A stretch of DNA of 64,000 bases from the NCBI RefSeq assembly GCF_002705925.1, contig NZ_NKRE01000001.1:5115493-5179492 (forward strand), written 5' to 3'. The DNA is from Mycobacterium ostraviense. Its GTDB lineage: Bacteria; Actinomycetota; Actinomycetes; Mycobacteriales; Mycobacteriaceae. The notes under the pieces are model-generated. The model was given only the letters and a program-made list of their open reading frames with translations. It was not told the DNA's origin and ran no database searches. The position numbers and the translations under genes are program-made. This document shows, piece by piece, positions 42,983 through 50,450 of this stretch (its first letter is position 1; the number at the start of each line of letters is the position of its first letter).

Positions 42983-44142
42983 GCCCCGTGTCGCGGGATC
43001 GTGGGGTGCGCATCGGGATGATGAGCCTCGAGGACGACGCTCGGGTCGACTTCGGCTGGCTGCGTGCTCAACGGCGCGAAAAAGTGTTCTCCGCCATGGA
43101 AACCCACGATCTGGACGCATTGCTGCTTGGCGGTGCGGGCAACGTGCACTACGTGTCGGGGGCACGGCTGCTCGGCCGTGCCGGGGTGCTGCCGTTCGCG
43201 CCGGCCGCGGTGGTGGTGCGGTCGACCGCGCGGGTGCACCTGCTGTCGACCTGGGACGAGGGGGTGCCGCCGGAGATCACGCGTCAGGACCTGTATGGGT
43301 TGAGCTGGAATCCGGCCAATCTGATGGATTCGTTGGCTTCGATTCCCGGCCTGCGTGAGTCGGCCCGGGTGGGTACCGACGGTTTGACACCGATGTTCGC
43401 CGGTTTGATTTCCGACTTGGTCGGCTCGGCGGAACTGGTCGACGCTGATTCGATATTGGCGGCTGCGCGCCGGATCAAGATGGCCGAGGAGATCACCTGT
43501 CTCGAAGTGGCGTCGGCCATTTCGGAGTCGGCGCTAGGCACCATGGAAGACGCATTGCGACCCGGCATCACCGAGCGTGACCTGCTCGGGGTGTACTACG
43601 AACAGGTGGCGCGGCTGGGTGCGCCGGCCGCGCCGTCGGAGAGTGTTTGCTGTGCAACGCCTTCGCGTGGTCCGGTGTGGTTTCGGCATCTCGCGTCGGA
43701 CCGTCCTATCGGCGATGGCGAACTGGTGGTGCTGGCACCAGGCGCGTTGTACGCGGGATACGAGGCTGGGCTGGCGCGTACTCGAGTGGCGGGGGAGTCG
43801 GCTCCGGTGGGGTCGGCGGATCTGGCGTCGCGGTGCGCATTTGGCATGGACGCGCTGCTGGCGGCCTGCCGAGCGGGCAACACCGGGGCGGACCTGTATC
43901 GAGCGTGGGAGGACACCGGTAATCGGGAGTCGCCGGTGCCGTTGGCTCACGGGCTGGGGCTCGGTGCCGAACCACCGGTCATCGGTGTGGGGCGTGGCAG
44001 CGACGCCTTGCTCGGCGACGGCATGGTGCTGAGCGTGCAGTCCTGGGTCGCCGCGGAAGGCGTCGGGGGATGTCTGGAGCGGGCCACCGTCGTCATCGAG
44101 GGCGGGGGAGCATCGACACTGACTCGCTATGGAAGGTTGTAA
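42979..44142 (+). CDS. M24 family protein lacking metal ligands
   Basis: A 387-residue paralogue of the upstream M24 protein with the same domain layout. The metal-binding Asp pair is replaced (VVLAPGALYAGYEAGLARTRV where a ligand-bearing protein has VDxG...SDxxRT). The Glu after the His motif is Gln (LSVQSWVAAEG). A His (PLAHGLGLGAEPP) and a late Glu (LERATVVIEGG) remain. This resembles metal-independent members such as creatinase, or a catalytically dead subunit. The ATGA overlap with the previous gene and TAATG overlap with the next imply equal expression, which suits a hetero-oligomer. Confidence 0.85.
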   Translation: MSPVSRDRGVRIGMMSLEDDARVDFGWLRAQRREKVFSAMETHDLDALLLGGAGNVHYVSGARLLGRAGVLPFAPAAVVVRSTARVHLLSTWDEGVPPEITRQDLYGLSWNPANLMDSLASIPGLRESARVGTDGLTPMFAGLISDLVGSAELVDADSILAAARRIKMAEEITCLEVASAISESALGTMEDALRPGITERDLLGVYYEQVARLGAPAAPSESVCCATPSRGPVWFRHLASDRPIGDGELVVLAPGALYAGYEAGLARTRVAGESAPVGSADLASRCAFGMDALLAACRAGNTGADLYRAWEDTGNRESPVPLAHGLGLGAEPPVIGVGRGSDALLGDGMVLSVQSWVAAEGVGGCLERATVVIEGGGASTLTRYGRL

Positions 44143-44597
44143 TGTCGGGCAGCCGAGCAGTTTTCAACCATATCGGGTTGTGCGTCAGCGATCGCCGGCG
44201 GTCGCGCCGTTTCTATGAGGACCTGCTCGGGTTCGAGTTCTGGTGGGAACTCGATGCGCCCGACGAAGGCGCCGACCGGCTGCTGCAGCTGCCGAAGCCG
44301 ATCGGGCTGCACGCGACGTATCTAGTGCGCGACGGGTTGGTGTTGGAGCTTCTCGACTACTCAGGGCTCGTGGTCCACGCCGGAGCGCAGCGAGTCATGG
44401 ACCAGGTGGGGCTTACCCATATCTCGTTTTCCGTGCCTGACCTTGCTCACGTGGTGGCCAGCGTCGAGAGCTTCGGCGGATCGGTGGTGGACGGGTCGGT
44501 TTCGGAGCAATCGGCGATGATCCGCGATCCGGATGGCCAACTGCTCGAACTGTTGTCGGATCAGTGGCTGGCGGTGCTGCCGCCACGTCGGCAGTGA
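44142..44597 (+). CDS. Glyoxalase/bleomycin-resistance/dioxygenase (VOC) family protein
   Basis: A 151-residue vicinal-oxygen-chelate protein with two beta-alpha-beta-beta-beta modules. It begins NHIGLCVSDRRRSRRFYEDLLGFEFWWELD with the first metal His. The second module has GLTHISFSVPDLAHVVASVESFGG and ends RDPDGQLLELLSD with the Glu ligand. The family covers lyases, isomerases and extradiol dioxygenases that act through a divalent metal. The ATG overlaps the stop of the second M24 gene (TAATG), so it is the third gene of a coupled operon. Confidence 0.87.
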   Translation: MSGSRAVFNHIGLCVSDRRRSRRFYEDLLGFEFWWELDAPDEGADRLLQLPKPIGLHATYLVRDGLVLELLDYSGLVVHAGAQRVMDQVGLTHISFSVPDLAHVVASVESFGGSVVDGSVSEQSAMIRDPDGQLLELLSDQWLAVLPPRRQ

Positions 44598-44617
44598 GAA
44601 TCCGGTCGGCCCGCGGA

Positions 44618-45502
44618 TCAGCGGCGTGCGGGTAGGTCGAGGACGAAGTCACGCAGGGCCACGCCGATGGCCTCCGGTGAGTCCTCTTGGATGAAGTGCC
44701 GGCCTGCCACCTTGATTTCTCGCTGGTTGCGCCAGGTACGGGCGAATTCGAGTTCGCTGCCGCCTTCCTGGAGGATGGTCCCAGGGTCTGCGACGATAAG
44801 CAGTTTCGGGATGTCGCTGTGCGACAGGAAATCTGAGTACTCCAGCACCAGCCTGTGCACATCGGCCGGCTCACCCTCGATCGGGATCTCGCGACCCCAC
44901 AACAGCGTGGGAATACGGCTGTGCGGCGTGGGATAGGGCTCCCGATAGGTGGCCATCTCCTCGGCGCTCAGTTGGCGCAGTACACCGCCGGGCAGCACCT
45001 GCTCCACGAACGCGTTCTGCTCCAATGCCAGCTGCTCTCCCCGCTCGGAGCGTAGCGCGCGGAAGAACGGCTCGAGGTCGGTGAATCCTGCCCACGGCCG
45101 TGGCTGGACAAGGGCCTCCATGTAGGCGATGCCGGCAATCTGTTCGGGATAGCGCAGCGCCCGGTAGAACCCCAGCGCCGAGCCCCAGTCGTGGACCACC
45201 AGCACCACCCGCTCGGTGACCCCGACGTTCTCGAACCACGCATCGAGGTACCTGGCGTGATCGGTGAACCGATAAGAAAAGGTTGGCGAGGTCCCGGAGG
45301 TCCCCATACCTATCAAGTCCGGGGCCAGGCATCGGCCGAGGTCGCTGACGTACGGGATGACGTTTCGCCACAAGTAGGAGGAGGTTGGGTTTCCGTGGAG
45401 GAAGACGATCGGATCGCCCTCTCCGACGTCGACGTAACTCATCACGCTGTTGAGCACGCCGACCCGCTTCTTCGGCCCGGTGATCGGTGGCAATGGAGTC
45501 AC
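44618..45502 (-). CDS. Haloalkane dehalogenase
   Basis: A 294-residue alpha/beta hydrolase of the haloalkane dehalogenase family (DhaA/LinB/DmbA type). The oxyanion strand is VFLHGNPTSSYLWRN with the halide-binding Asn and a nearby Trp. The nucleophile Asp is in LVVHDWGSALGF with the second halide-binding Trp. The catalytic His is in AGRHFIQEDSPEAIG. A Glu acid is plausible in FMEA-equivalent YMEALV. It cleaves carbon-halogen bonds hydrolytically, giving alcohol and halide. GGGAGCAGTT precedes the GTG at 45502. It converges with the glyoxalase gene. Confidence 0.92.
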   Translation of the reverse strand: MTPLPPITGPKKRVGVLNSVMSYVDVGEGDPIVFLHGNPTSSYLWRNVIPYVSDLGRCLAPDLIGMGTSGTSPTFSYRFTDHARYLDAWFENVGVTERVVLVVHDWGSALGFYRALRYPEQIAGIAYMEALVQPRPWAGFTDLEPFFRALRSERGEQLALEQNAFVEQVLPGGVLRQLSAEEMATYREPYPTPHSRIPTLLWGREIPIEGEPADVHRLVLEYSDFLSHSDIPKLLIVADPGTILQEGGSELEFARTWRNQREIKVAGRHFIQEDSPEAIGVALRDFVLDLPARR

Positions 45503-45805
45503 AACTGCTCCCTGAAGCCGGCGATATCCGGGCGCCGGATCGTCGGCCAACGATTATGTCCGACCGCCGGTTCGGGCCGGCTGCACAATGGGAGGGCATG
45601 GCTGTGCACGACCAGGTTCATCGGTTGCCTCCTGTGACATCGGTTGCAGTGTAGGCACGCGCGGCGCAGGTTCGGGCGGCCGATAGCGCCCGGGAGAAGT
45701 CGGCGGTGCTGTGTCGGCCGACCAATATCGTCGAAGTGCCACCTCGGATGCGGCGCTGTGACGCAGAATTGCGAGGCACAACACGCCGACAACGAGGAGT
45801 TGATC

Positions 45806-46195
45806 GTGGTGGACCGGATCGAAGCGCCGAAAGTCGTCGAGGATTCGGGCGACCCGGTCGGGTTGAAGCTGTACGTCGTCACCTCGACGGCTGTGCGCGG
45901 TACCGATGCCGTGCAACAACACCTCCAGGATCACCTCGCCTACCTGCGCGAGTTGGAAGACCGCGGAGTGCTTTTCGCTGCGGGCCCTTTGTGGACCGAC
46001 GACGGCGAGTACTTCGAAGGCGACGGCATGCTGATCTACCGCGCGAGTTCGGTGAGCGATGCCCAGGCCATTGCCGACGGCGATCCGATGCACGCCAGCG
46101 GCGCACGGACCTATCGCATCAGACCGTGGTTGATCCATGACGGCAACATCGGAGTCCGCGTATTTCTTTCCCAGTCACGCCACGAGCTGCTATGA
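45806..46195 (+). CDS. YCII-related domain protein
   Basis: A 129-residue protein with a dimeric alpha/beta-barrel YCII fold: LKLYVVTSTAV, HLAYLRELEDRGVLFAAGPL, and DAQAIADGDPMHASGARTYRIRPW. The conserved His-Asp pair of the family (H in DHLAYL and D in GDPM) is visible. Such proteins are small enzymes or accessory dehalogenase/decarboxylase-like proteins. The GTG at 45806 is chosen because GAGGAG lies six bases upstream. It sits between haloalkane dehalogenase and phosphofructokinase genes. Confidence 0.8.
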   Translation: MVDRIEAPKVVEDSGDPVGLKLYVVTSTAVRGTDAVQQHLQDHLAYLRELEDRGVLFAAGPLWTDDGEYFEGDGMLIYRASSVSDAQAIADGDPMHASGARTYRIRPWLIHDGNIGVRVFLSQSRHELL

Positions 46196-46246
46196 GCCCG
46201 TTTTGAACCTCACGCCCCAGAGCTTCTCTGGCGTAAGGTGCGCCTC

Positions 46247-47383
46247 GTGAGATCTTCGATAAAGCGGATTGCGCTCAGCACCGGCGGCGGTGATGCGCCC
46301 GGGCTCAATGCCGTCATTCACGCGGCCACCCTGGCCGCACGTAATCGCGACTTGGACGTCGTCGGGGTCCGCGACGGCCTCAACGGGTTGTTGTTGCCGG
46401 ACGCCTATCCCGACGGCGGGTTGATCGAGCTCACTCGCGACCGCGTCCGCGGCATCATCCACCAGGGCGGCACCATCATCGGTACCACCAATCGCGGCAA
46501 CCCCACCGCCTATCCGGTGCAACAAAGCGACGGCACCTGGATCGAGGTGGACCGCACCAAAGAACTGTTGGGCCGCTTCGAGGAACACGGAATCGATGCG
46601 CTGATCCTGGTCGGCGGCGACGGATCGATGGCGATAGGCCAGCACCTGCACAACGCCGGGCTGCGGCTGGTCGGGGTGCCCAAGACGATCGACAACGACC
46701 TGGACAAGACGACCTCGACATTCGGTTTCGACAGCGCCGTCGACTTCGCCTCGGAGTGCATCGACCGGCTGTTCACCACCGCGACATCGCACGGCCGCAT
46801 CATCGTGGTGGAGGTGATGGGGCGCTACGCCGGCTGGATCGCCCTGAACGCCGGCATGGCGTCGGGAGTGCACGCGATCCTCATCCCGGAGATCCCATTC
46901 AGTCTCGACCCGGTGGCGGCGGTGATCCGGGACCGCGAACGGCACGGCGCGAAGTTCTCCATCGTCTGCGTCGCCGAGGGTGCCCGGCCGGTCGGCGGCG
47001 AGGTGTCGATCGTGGGGAAGTCGGTGGGGCAGGCGGAGCGTCTTGGCGGCATCGGCGCCAAAGTGGCCGCCGAGCTCGAACGGATGACCGGACGCGAGGC
47101 ACGTACCGTGGTGCTCGGCCACTTGCTGCGGGGCGGCTCGCCGACCTCGTTCGACCGGTTGCTCGGTCTGCGCTTCGGCGCCGCGGCCGTGCGGGCCCTC
47201 GACGAGGGGCACAGCGGTGTCATGGTGGCGCTGAATCCACCGACCGTCGACTACGTGCCACTCGCCGAGGCCACCCACCGGCAAAAGACGGTCCCGCTCG
47301 ACTGCGACTCGATTCTGACGGCGCGGGATATGGGGATCAACTTCGGGGATGACATGCCCACCCATAGCGCGATCGGTGGATGA
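46247..47383 (+). CDS. 6-phosphofructokinase (PfkA family paralogue)
   Basis: A 378-residue phosphofructokinase. The N-terminal loop is LSTGGGDAPGLNAVI. The nucleotide loop is LVGGDGSMAIGQ (GGDG, the ATP-type residue rather than GGDD of PPi enzymes). The catalytic region is PKTIDNDLDKTTSTFGFDSAV, and MGRYAGWIALNAG and GHLLRGGSPTSFDRLLG bind fructose 6-phosphate. It is longer than the usual 320-343 residues of the canonical enzyme and is probably a second, group III-like copy. The GTG at 46247 has AAGG upstream. It converges with ppsA, so opposing glycolytic and gluconeogenic genes face each other. Confidence 0.9.
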   Translation: MRSSIKRIALSTGGGDAPGLNAVIHAATLAARNRDLDVVGVRDGLNGLLLPDAYPDGGLIELTRDRVRGIIHQGGTIIGTTNRGNPTAYPVQQSDGTWIEVDRTKELLGRFEEHGIDALILVGGDGSMAIGQHLHNAGLRLVGVPKTIDNDLDKTTSTFGFDSAVDFASECIDRLFTTATSHGRIIVVEVMGRYAGWIALNAGMASGVHAILIPEIPFSLDPVAAVIRDRERHGAKFSIVCVAEGARPVGGEVSIVGKSVGQAERLGGIGAKVAAELERMTGREARTVVLGHLLRGGSPTSFDRLLGLRFGAAAVRALDEGHSGVMVALNPPTVDYVPLAEATHRQKTVPLDCDSILTARDMGINFGDDMPTHSAIGG

Positions 47384-47482
47384 CCCGACGGCGATCTCGT
47401 CGCGGCACGCCGAGATCTCGCACTTTTCGGTGATGGCGTGTATTCGGCGTGAGTCGGTGCGAGGCAAGGGAATTCACTGAAT

Positions 47483-49879
47483 TCACTGCCGCGTCACCAC
47501 CTGCTGCTCCAGCTCGAGGATCTGCCGGGTGGTCTTGACCACCACATCGGGGTTGAGGCTGATCGAGTCGATACCGATGCGGACCAGGAACTCGGCCATA
47601 TCCGGGTAATCCGACGGCGCTTGCCCACACAGCCCCGAGTGAATCCCGTTGCGGCGACAGCCTTCCACAGCCAGCCGGATCATCTCCTTGACACCGTCGT
47701 CACGTTCGTCGTAGTCGAAGGCCACGATCTCGCTGTCGCGGTCGACACCGAGCGTGAGCTGCGTCAAATCGTTGGAGCCGATAGAGAAACCGTCGAAGCG
47801 CTTGGCGAACTCGTCGAGCAGGATGACGTTGTTCGGGATCTCGCACATCGCGTACACCTCGAGCCCGTTGCGGCCGCGCTGCAGACCGTGTTCGGCCATC
47901 GTCGCCAACACCAGGTCCGCTTCGGCGACGCGGCGTACGAACGGCAGCATGATGACGACGTTGGTCAGCCCCATTTCGTCGCGGACCCGTTGCATCGCAC
48001 GGCATTCCAGCGCGAAACCCTCGGCGTAAGCCGGGTGCGCGTAACGCGAGGCTCCGCGGAAGCCGAGCATCGGGTTGCTCTCGGTCGGCTCGAACCCGCT
48101 CCCGCCGATCAGGCTGGCGTATTCGTTGGTCTTGAAGTCCGACATCCGCACCACCACGGGCTTGGGCCAGAACGCCGCCGCGATCGTGCCGATGCCCTCC
48201 GAGAGCCGCTGGACGAAGAACTCGCCCCCGTCGGCATAGCCGTAGGTGAGCCGATCGATCATCCGGCGCGCCTCCGGGTCGTCGACCTTGTCCGGATGCA
48301 GCAGGGCCAGCGGGTGCACCTTGATGTATTCGCTGACGATGAATTCCATTCGGGCCAGCCCGACACCGTCGTTGGGCAGAAACGAGGTCTTGAAAGCTAG
48401 ATCGGGATTGCCCAGATTGATCATGATCTGGGTTCGCGGCCTGGTTAGATCCGCTACTTCGGTGCGGTCGATGTGGAAGCCCACCTCGCCGCGGTACACC
48501 CGCCCGGTGTCGCCTTCCACACACGACACCGTGACGACCTGGCCATCCGGGACGCTGGTGGTGGCATCGCCGGCACCGACCACGGCCGGGATGCCCAGCT
48601 CGCGCGCGATGATCGCCGCATGGCAGGTGCGCCCGCCTCGGTTGGTCACGACAGCGGCGGCGGTCTTCATCACCGGTTCCCAGTCCGGCGTGGTCGTGTC
48701 GGCGACTAACACCTGACCGGGCCGGAAATCCGACAGCCGCCCGAGGTTGTCGATCCGTTTCGCGACGCCCATCGCGACCTTCTCGCCGACCGAGCGGCCC
48801 TCGGTGAGGATGTCGCCTTTACCTTCCAGCACATAGGTTTCTATGGTCGTCAGGCTGCGTTGCGAAGCCACCGTCTCGGGGCGCGCCTGCACGATGTAGA
48901 GCTTGCCGTCCAGACCGTCTTTGGCCCACTCGATATCCATCGGGCGCCGGTAATGCCCCTCGATGGTGCAGGCGTAGCCGGCTAGTTCGAGTACGTCCTC
49001 GTCGGTGATGCAGAACCGAGCACGGTCGGCCTTCGGCGCGGGGATGTTGCGGGTGGTCTGCTTCGTCCCGCCCTCGACGAAGACCATCTTCACCGCCTTG
49101 TCACCGATCAGGCGGCGCAGCACGGCGCGGTGTCCGGCCAGATAAGTCGGCTTGTGGACGTAGAACTCGTCGGGGTCGACCGCGCCCTGCACCACGTTCT
49201 CGCCCAGCCCGTAGGCGCCGGTGACGAAAACGACGTCGTTGAAGCCTGATTCGGTGTCGATGGTGAACATCACCCCGGAGGAGGCGAGGTCGGAGCGCAC
49301 CATCTTCATCACACCGATCGACAGCGACACCTTGAACTGGTCGAAGCCCTGGTCGATGCGATAGTGGATGGCCCGGTCGGTGAACAGGCTGGCGAAACAC
49401 CGGCGGCAGGCGTCCAGCAGGCTCTCGGCGCCGGTGATGTTGAGAAAGGTTTCCTGCTGGCCGGCGAAACTGGCCGTCGGCAGGTCCTCGGCGGTCGCCG
49501 AGCTGCGCACCGCGAGACTGACATCCTCGCCGTACTCGTCCTGAAGCATGCGATAGGCGGCCACGATCTCGGCCGCCAGGTCATCGGGAAGCCCTGCGCC
49601 GTAGACGATCTCCCGGGCGCGTTTGCCGCTGCGCGCCAGTGCGGTGACGTCGTCCGGATCGAGATTGTCGAGTTCGGCGTGCAGCGCGTCCCAGGCGCCG
49701 GCGCTGTCCAGCATGTGTTTGTAGGCCTGGGCGGTGATGGCGAACCCGTGCGGGACACGGATGCCCTGCCCGGACAGCTTCTGATACATCTCGCCGAGCG
49801 AGGCGTTCTTGCCGCCGACCAGCGGGACGTCCTCGATGCCGAACTCTTCGAAGAAGCGAATGTAGTTGAACTTGCTCAT
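47483..49879 (-). CDS. ppsA: Phosphoenolpyruvate synthase PpsA
   Basis: A 798-residue pyruvate, water dikinase. The N-terminal ATP-grasp domain begins GIEDVPLVGGKNASLGEMYQKL and has VRSSATAEDLPTASFAGQQETFLN. The central swivelling domain carries the catalytic His in NRGGRTCHAAIIARELGIPAVVG. The C-terminal PEP/pyruvate barrel has NPMLGFRGASRY, EVYAMCEIPNN, IGSNDLTQLTLGVDRDS and GLCGQAPSDYP. It makes PEP from pyruvate for gluconeogenesis. GGAGGAATATC precedes the ATG. A small gene ends 20 bp upstream on the same strand, so the two form a unit. Confidence 0.95.
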   Translation of the reverse strand: MSKFNYIRFFEEFGIEDVPLVGGKNASLGEMYQKLSGQGIRVPHGFAITAQAYKHMLDSAGAWDALHAELDNLDPDDVTALARSGKRAREIVYGAGLPDDLAAEIVAAYRMLQDEYGEDVSLAVRSSATAEDLPTASFAGQQETFLNITGAESLLDACRRCFASLFTDRAIHYRIDQGFDQFKVSLSIGVMKMVRSDLASSGVMFTIDTESGFNDVVFVTGAYGLGENVVQGAVDPDEFYVHKPTYLAGHRAVLRRLIGDKAVKMVFVEGGTKQTTRNIPAPKADRARFCITDEDVLELAGYACTIEGHYRRPMDIEWAKDGLDGKLYIVQARPETVASQRSLTTIETYVLEGKGDILTEGRSVGEKVAMGVAKRIDNLGRLSDFRPGQVLVADTTTPDWEPVMKTAAAVVTNRGGRTCHAAIIARELGIPAVVGAGDATTSVPDGQVVTVSCVEGDTGRVYRGEVGFHIDRTEVADLTRPRTQIMINLGNPDLAFKTSFLPNDGVGLARMEFIVSEYIKVHPLALLHPDKVDDPEARRMIDRLTYGYADGGEFFVQRLSEGIGTIAAAFWPKPVVVRMSDFKTNEYASLIGGSGFEPTESNPMLGFRGASRYAHPAYAEGFALECRAMQRVRDEMGLTNVVIMLPFVRRVAEADLVLATMAEHGLQRGRNGLEVYAMCEIPNNVILLDEFAKRFDGFSIGSNDLTQLTLGVDRDSEIVAFDYDERDDGVKEMIRLAVEGCRRNGIHSGLCGQAPSDYPDMAEFLVRIGIDSISLNPDVVVKTTRQILELEQQVVTRQ

Positions 49880-49899
49880 GATATTCCTCCGGTTGCGTG

Positions 49900-50343
49900 T
49901 TAGTAGGTGTCGTAGGATCCGTTGTTGGCTTTGCGCAATGCCCAGACATAGTCGGCGCGTTCCTGGGTTTCGCAGCCCTCGGCGTCGGGAGCAGCCAGCA
50001 GCCAGCAAACCTCATTAAGGGCGTGAAAGCCCTTGCGGTTCATCCAGTCACACAATCCCAGCAAGAGCACGCCGGCGTACTCCGGACCGTGGCGCAGCAG
50101 CGCCGACGCCGACTGCACCACGTCAGCCGGCCGCATCTGCTCGTGACGTGCGGCGCGGGCATCGCCGAGCCACGCCTGGATGTTCTCGCCGGCCGGACAT
50201 CCGGCGTCGTACGGCGGCAGCAGGTCGACGTAGACCGGCCGGCGGTCGCGGACCGGGCCGGCACGTTGCGCTCCGTGCAGTAGGTCGGGCAGGGCCGCGA
50301 GGTCGCCGCGGGGCACGAGCTTATCGGCGTCACCGGGCGTCAT
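49900..50343 (-). CDS. Small protein with glutamate-synthase-like N-terminus, upstream of ppsA
   Basis: A 147-residue protein. The first 60 residues (MTPGDADKLVPRGDLAALPDLL...RRPVYVDLLPPYDAGCPAGENIQAWLGDAR) look like the extreme N-terminus of GltD-type Fe-S/FAD oxidoreductases, where PPYDAxCPAGENIQ precedes the cluster cysteines. The rest of such an enzyme is absent. Instead an unfamiliar helical segment follows (SALLRHGPEYAGVLLLGLCDWMNRKGFHALNEVCWLLAAPDAEGCETQERADYVWAL), with four Cys. The start at ATG 50343 lacks a clear ribosome site. It ends 20 bp before ppsA. It may be a genuine small regulator or partner of PpsA, or a deletion-derived chimera. Confidence 0.6.
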   Translation of the reverse strand: MTPGDADKLVPRGDLAALPDLLHGAQRAGPVRDRRPVYVDLLPPYDAGCPAGENIQAWLGDARAARHEQMRPADVVQSASALLRHGPEYAGVLLLGLCDWMNRKGFHALNEVCWLLAAPDAEGCETQERADYVWALRKANNGSYDTY

Positions 50344-50397
50344 GGTGCTGACGATATGACTCGTCGTGCGGCTGTGCTGCTTTCGTTTGGCCCTCAA

Positions 50398-50417
50398 GGT
50401 GAGGACTTCCGACTCTG
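50398..50417 (+). promoter_or_regulatory. Weak DosR-like half-site before the Tgs gene
   Basis: The stretch around GAGGACTTCCGACTC lies 34-53 bp upstream of the WS/DGAT start, in the region shared with the divergent ppsA unit. The left half (GGACTTC) fits the DosR consensus half-site, but the right half diverges at several positions. I report it because M. tuberculosis tgs1 is DosR-controlled; the match itself is poor. Confidence 0.2.
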
Positions 50418-50450
50418 ATCGGGAGGCGCGCGGCGGCGGAAAGTAGCGGA

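Noticed and set aside
45598..45654. 18-codon frame with GGGAGG before its ATG (MAVHDQVHRLPPVTSVAV)
   Set aside because: The ribosome site is good, but the frame ends 150 bp before the YCII gene and resembles nothing; too short to support.
46190..47467. 425-codon open frame antisense to phosphofructokinase
   Set aside because: It is a GC-rich shadow: the opposite strand encodes a complete phosphofructokinase with all motifs, and the antisense product has biased composition and no domain.
47621..48400. 259-codon open frame antisense to ppsA
   Set aside because: Shadow of the ppsA coding sequence with no ribosome site or recognisable motif.
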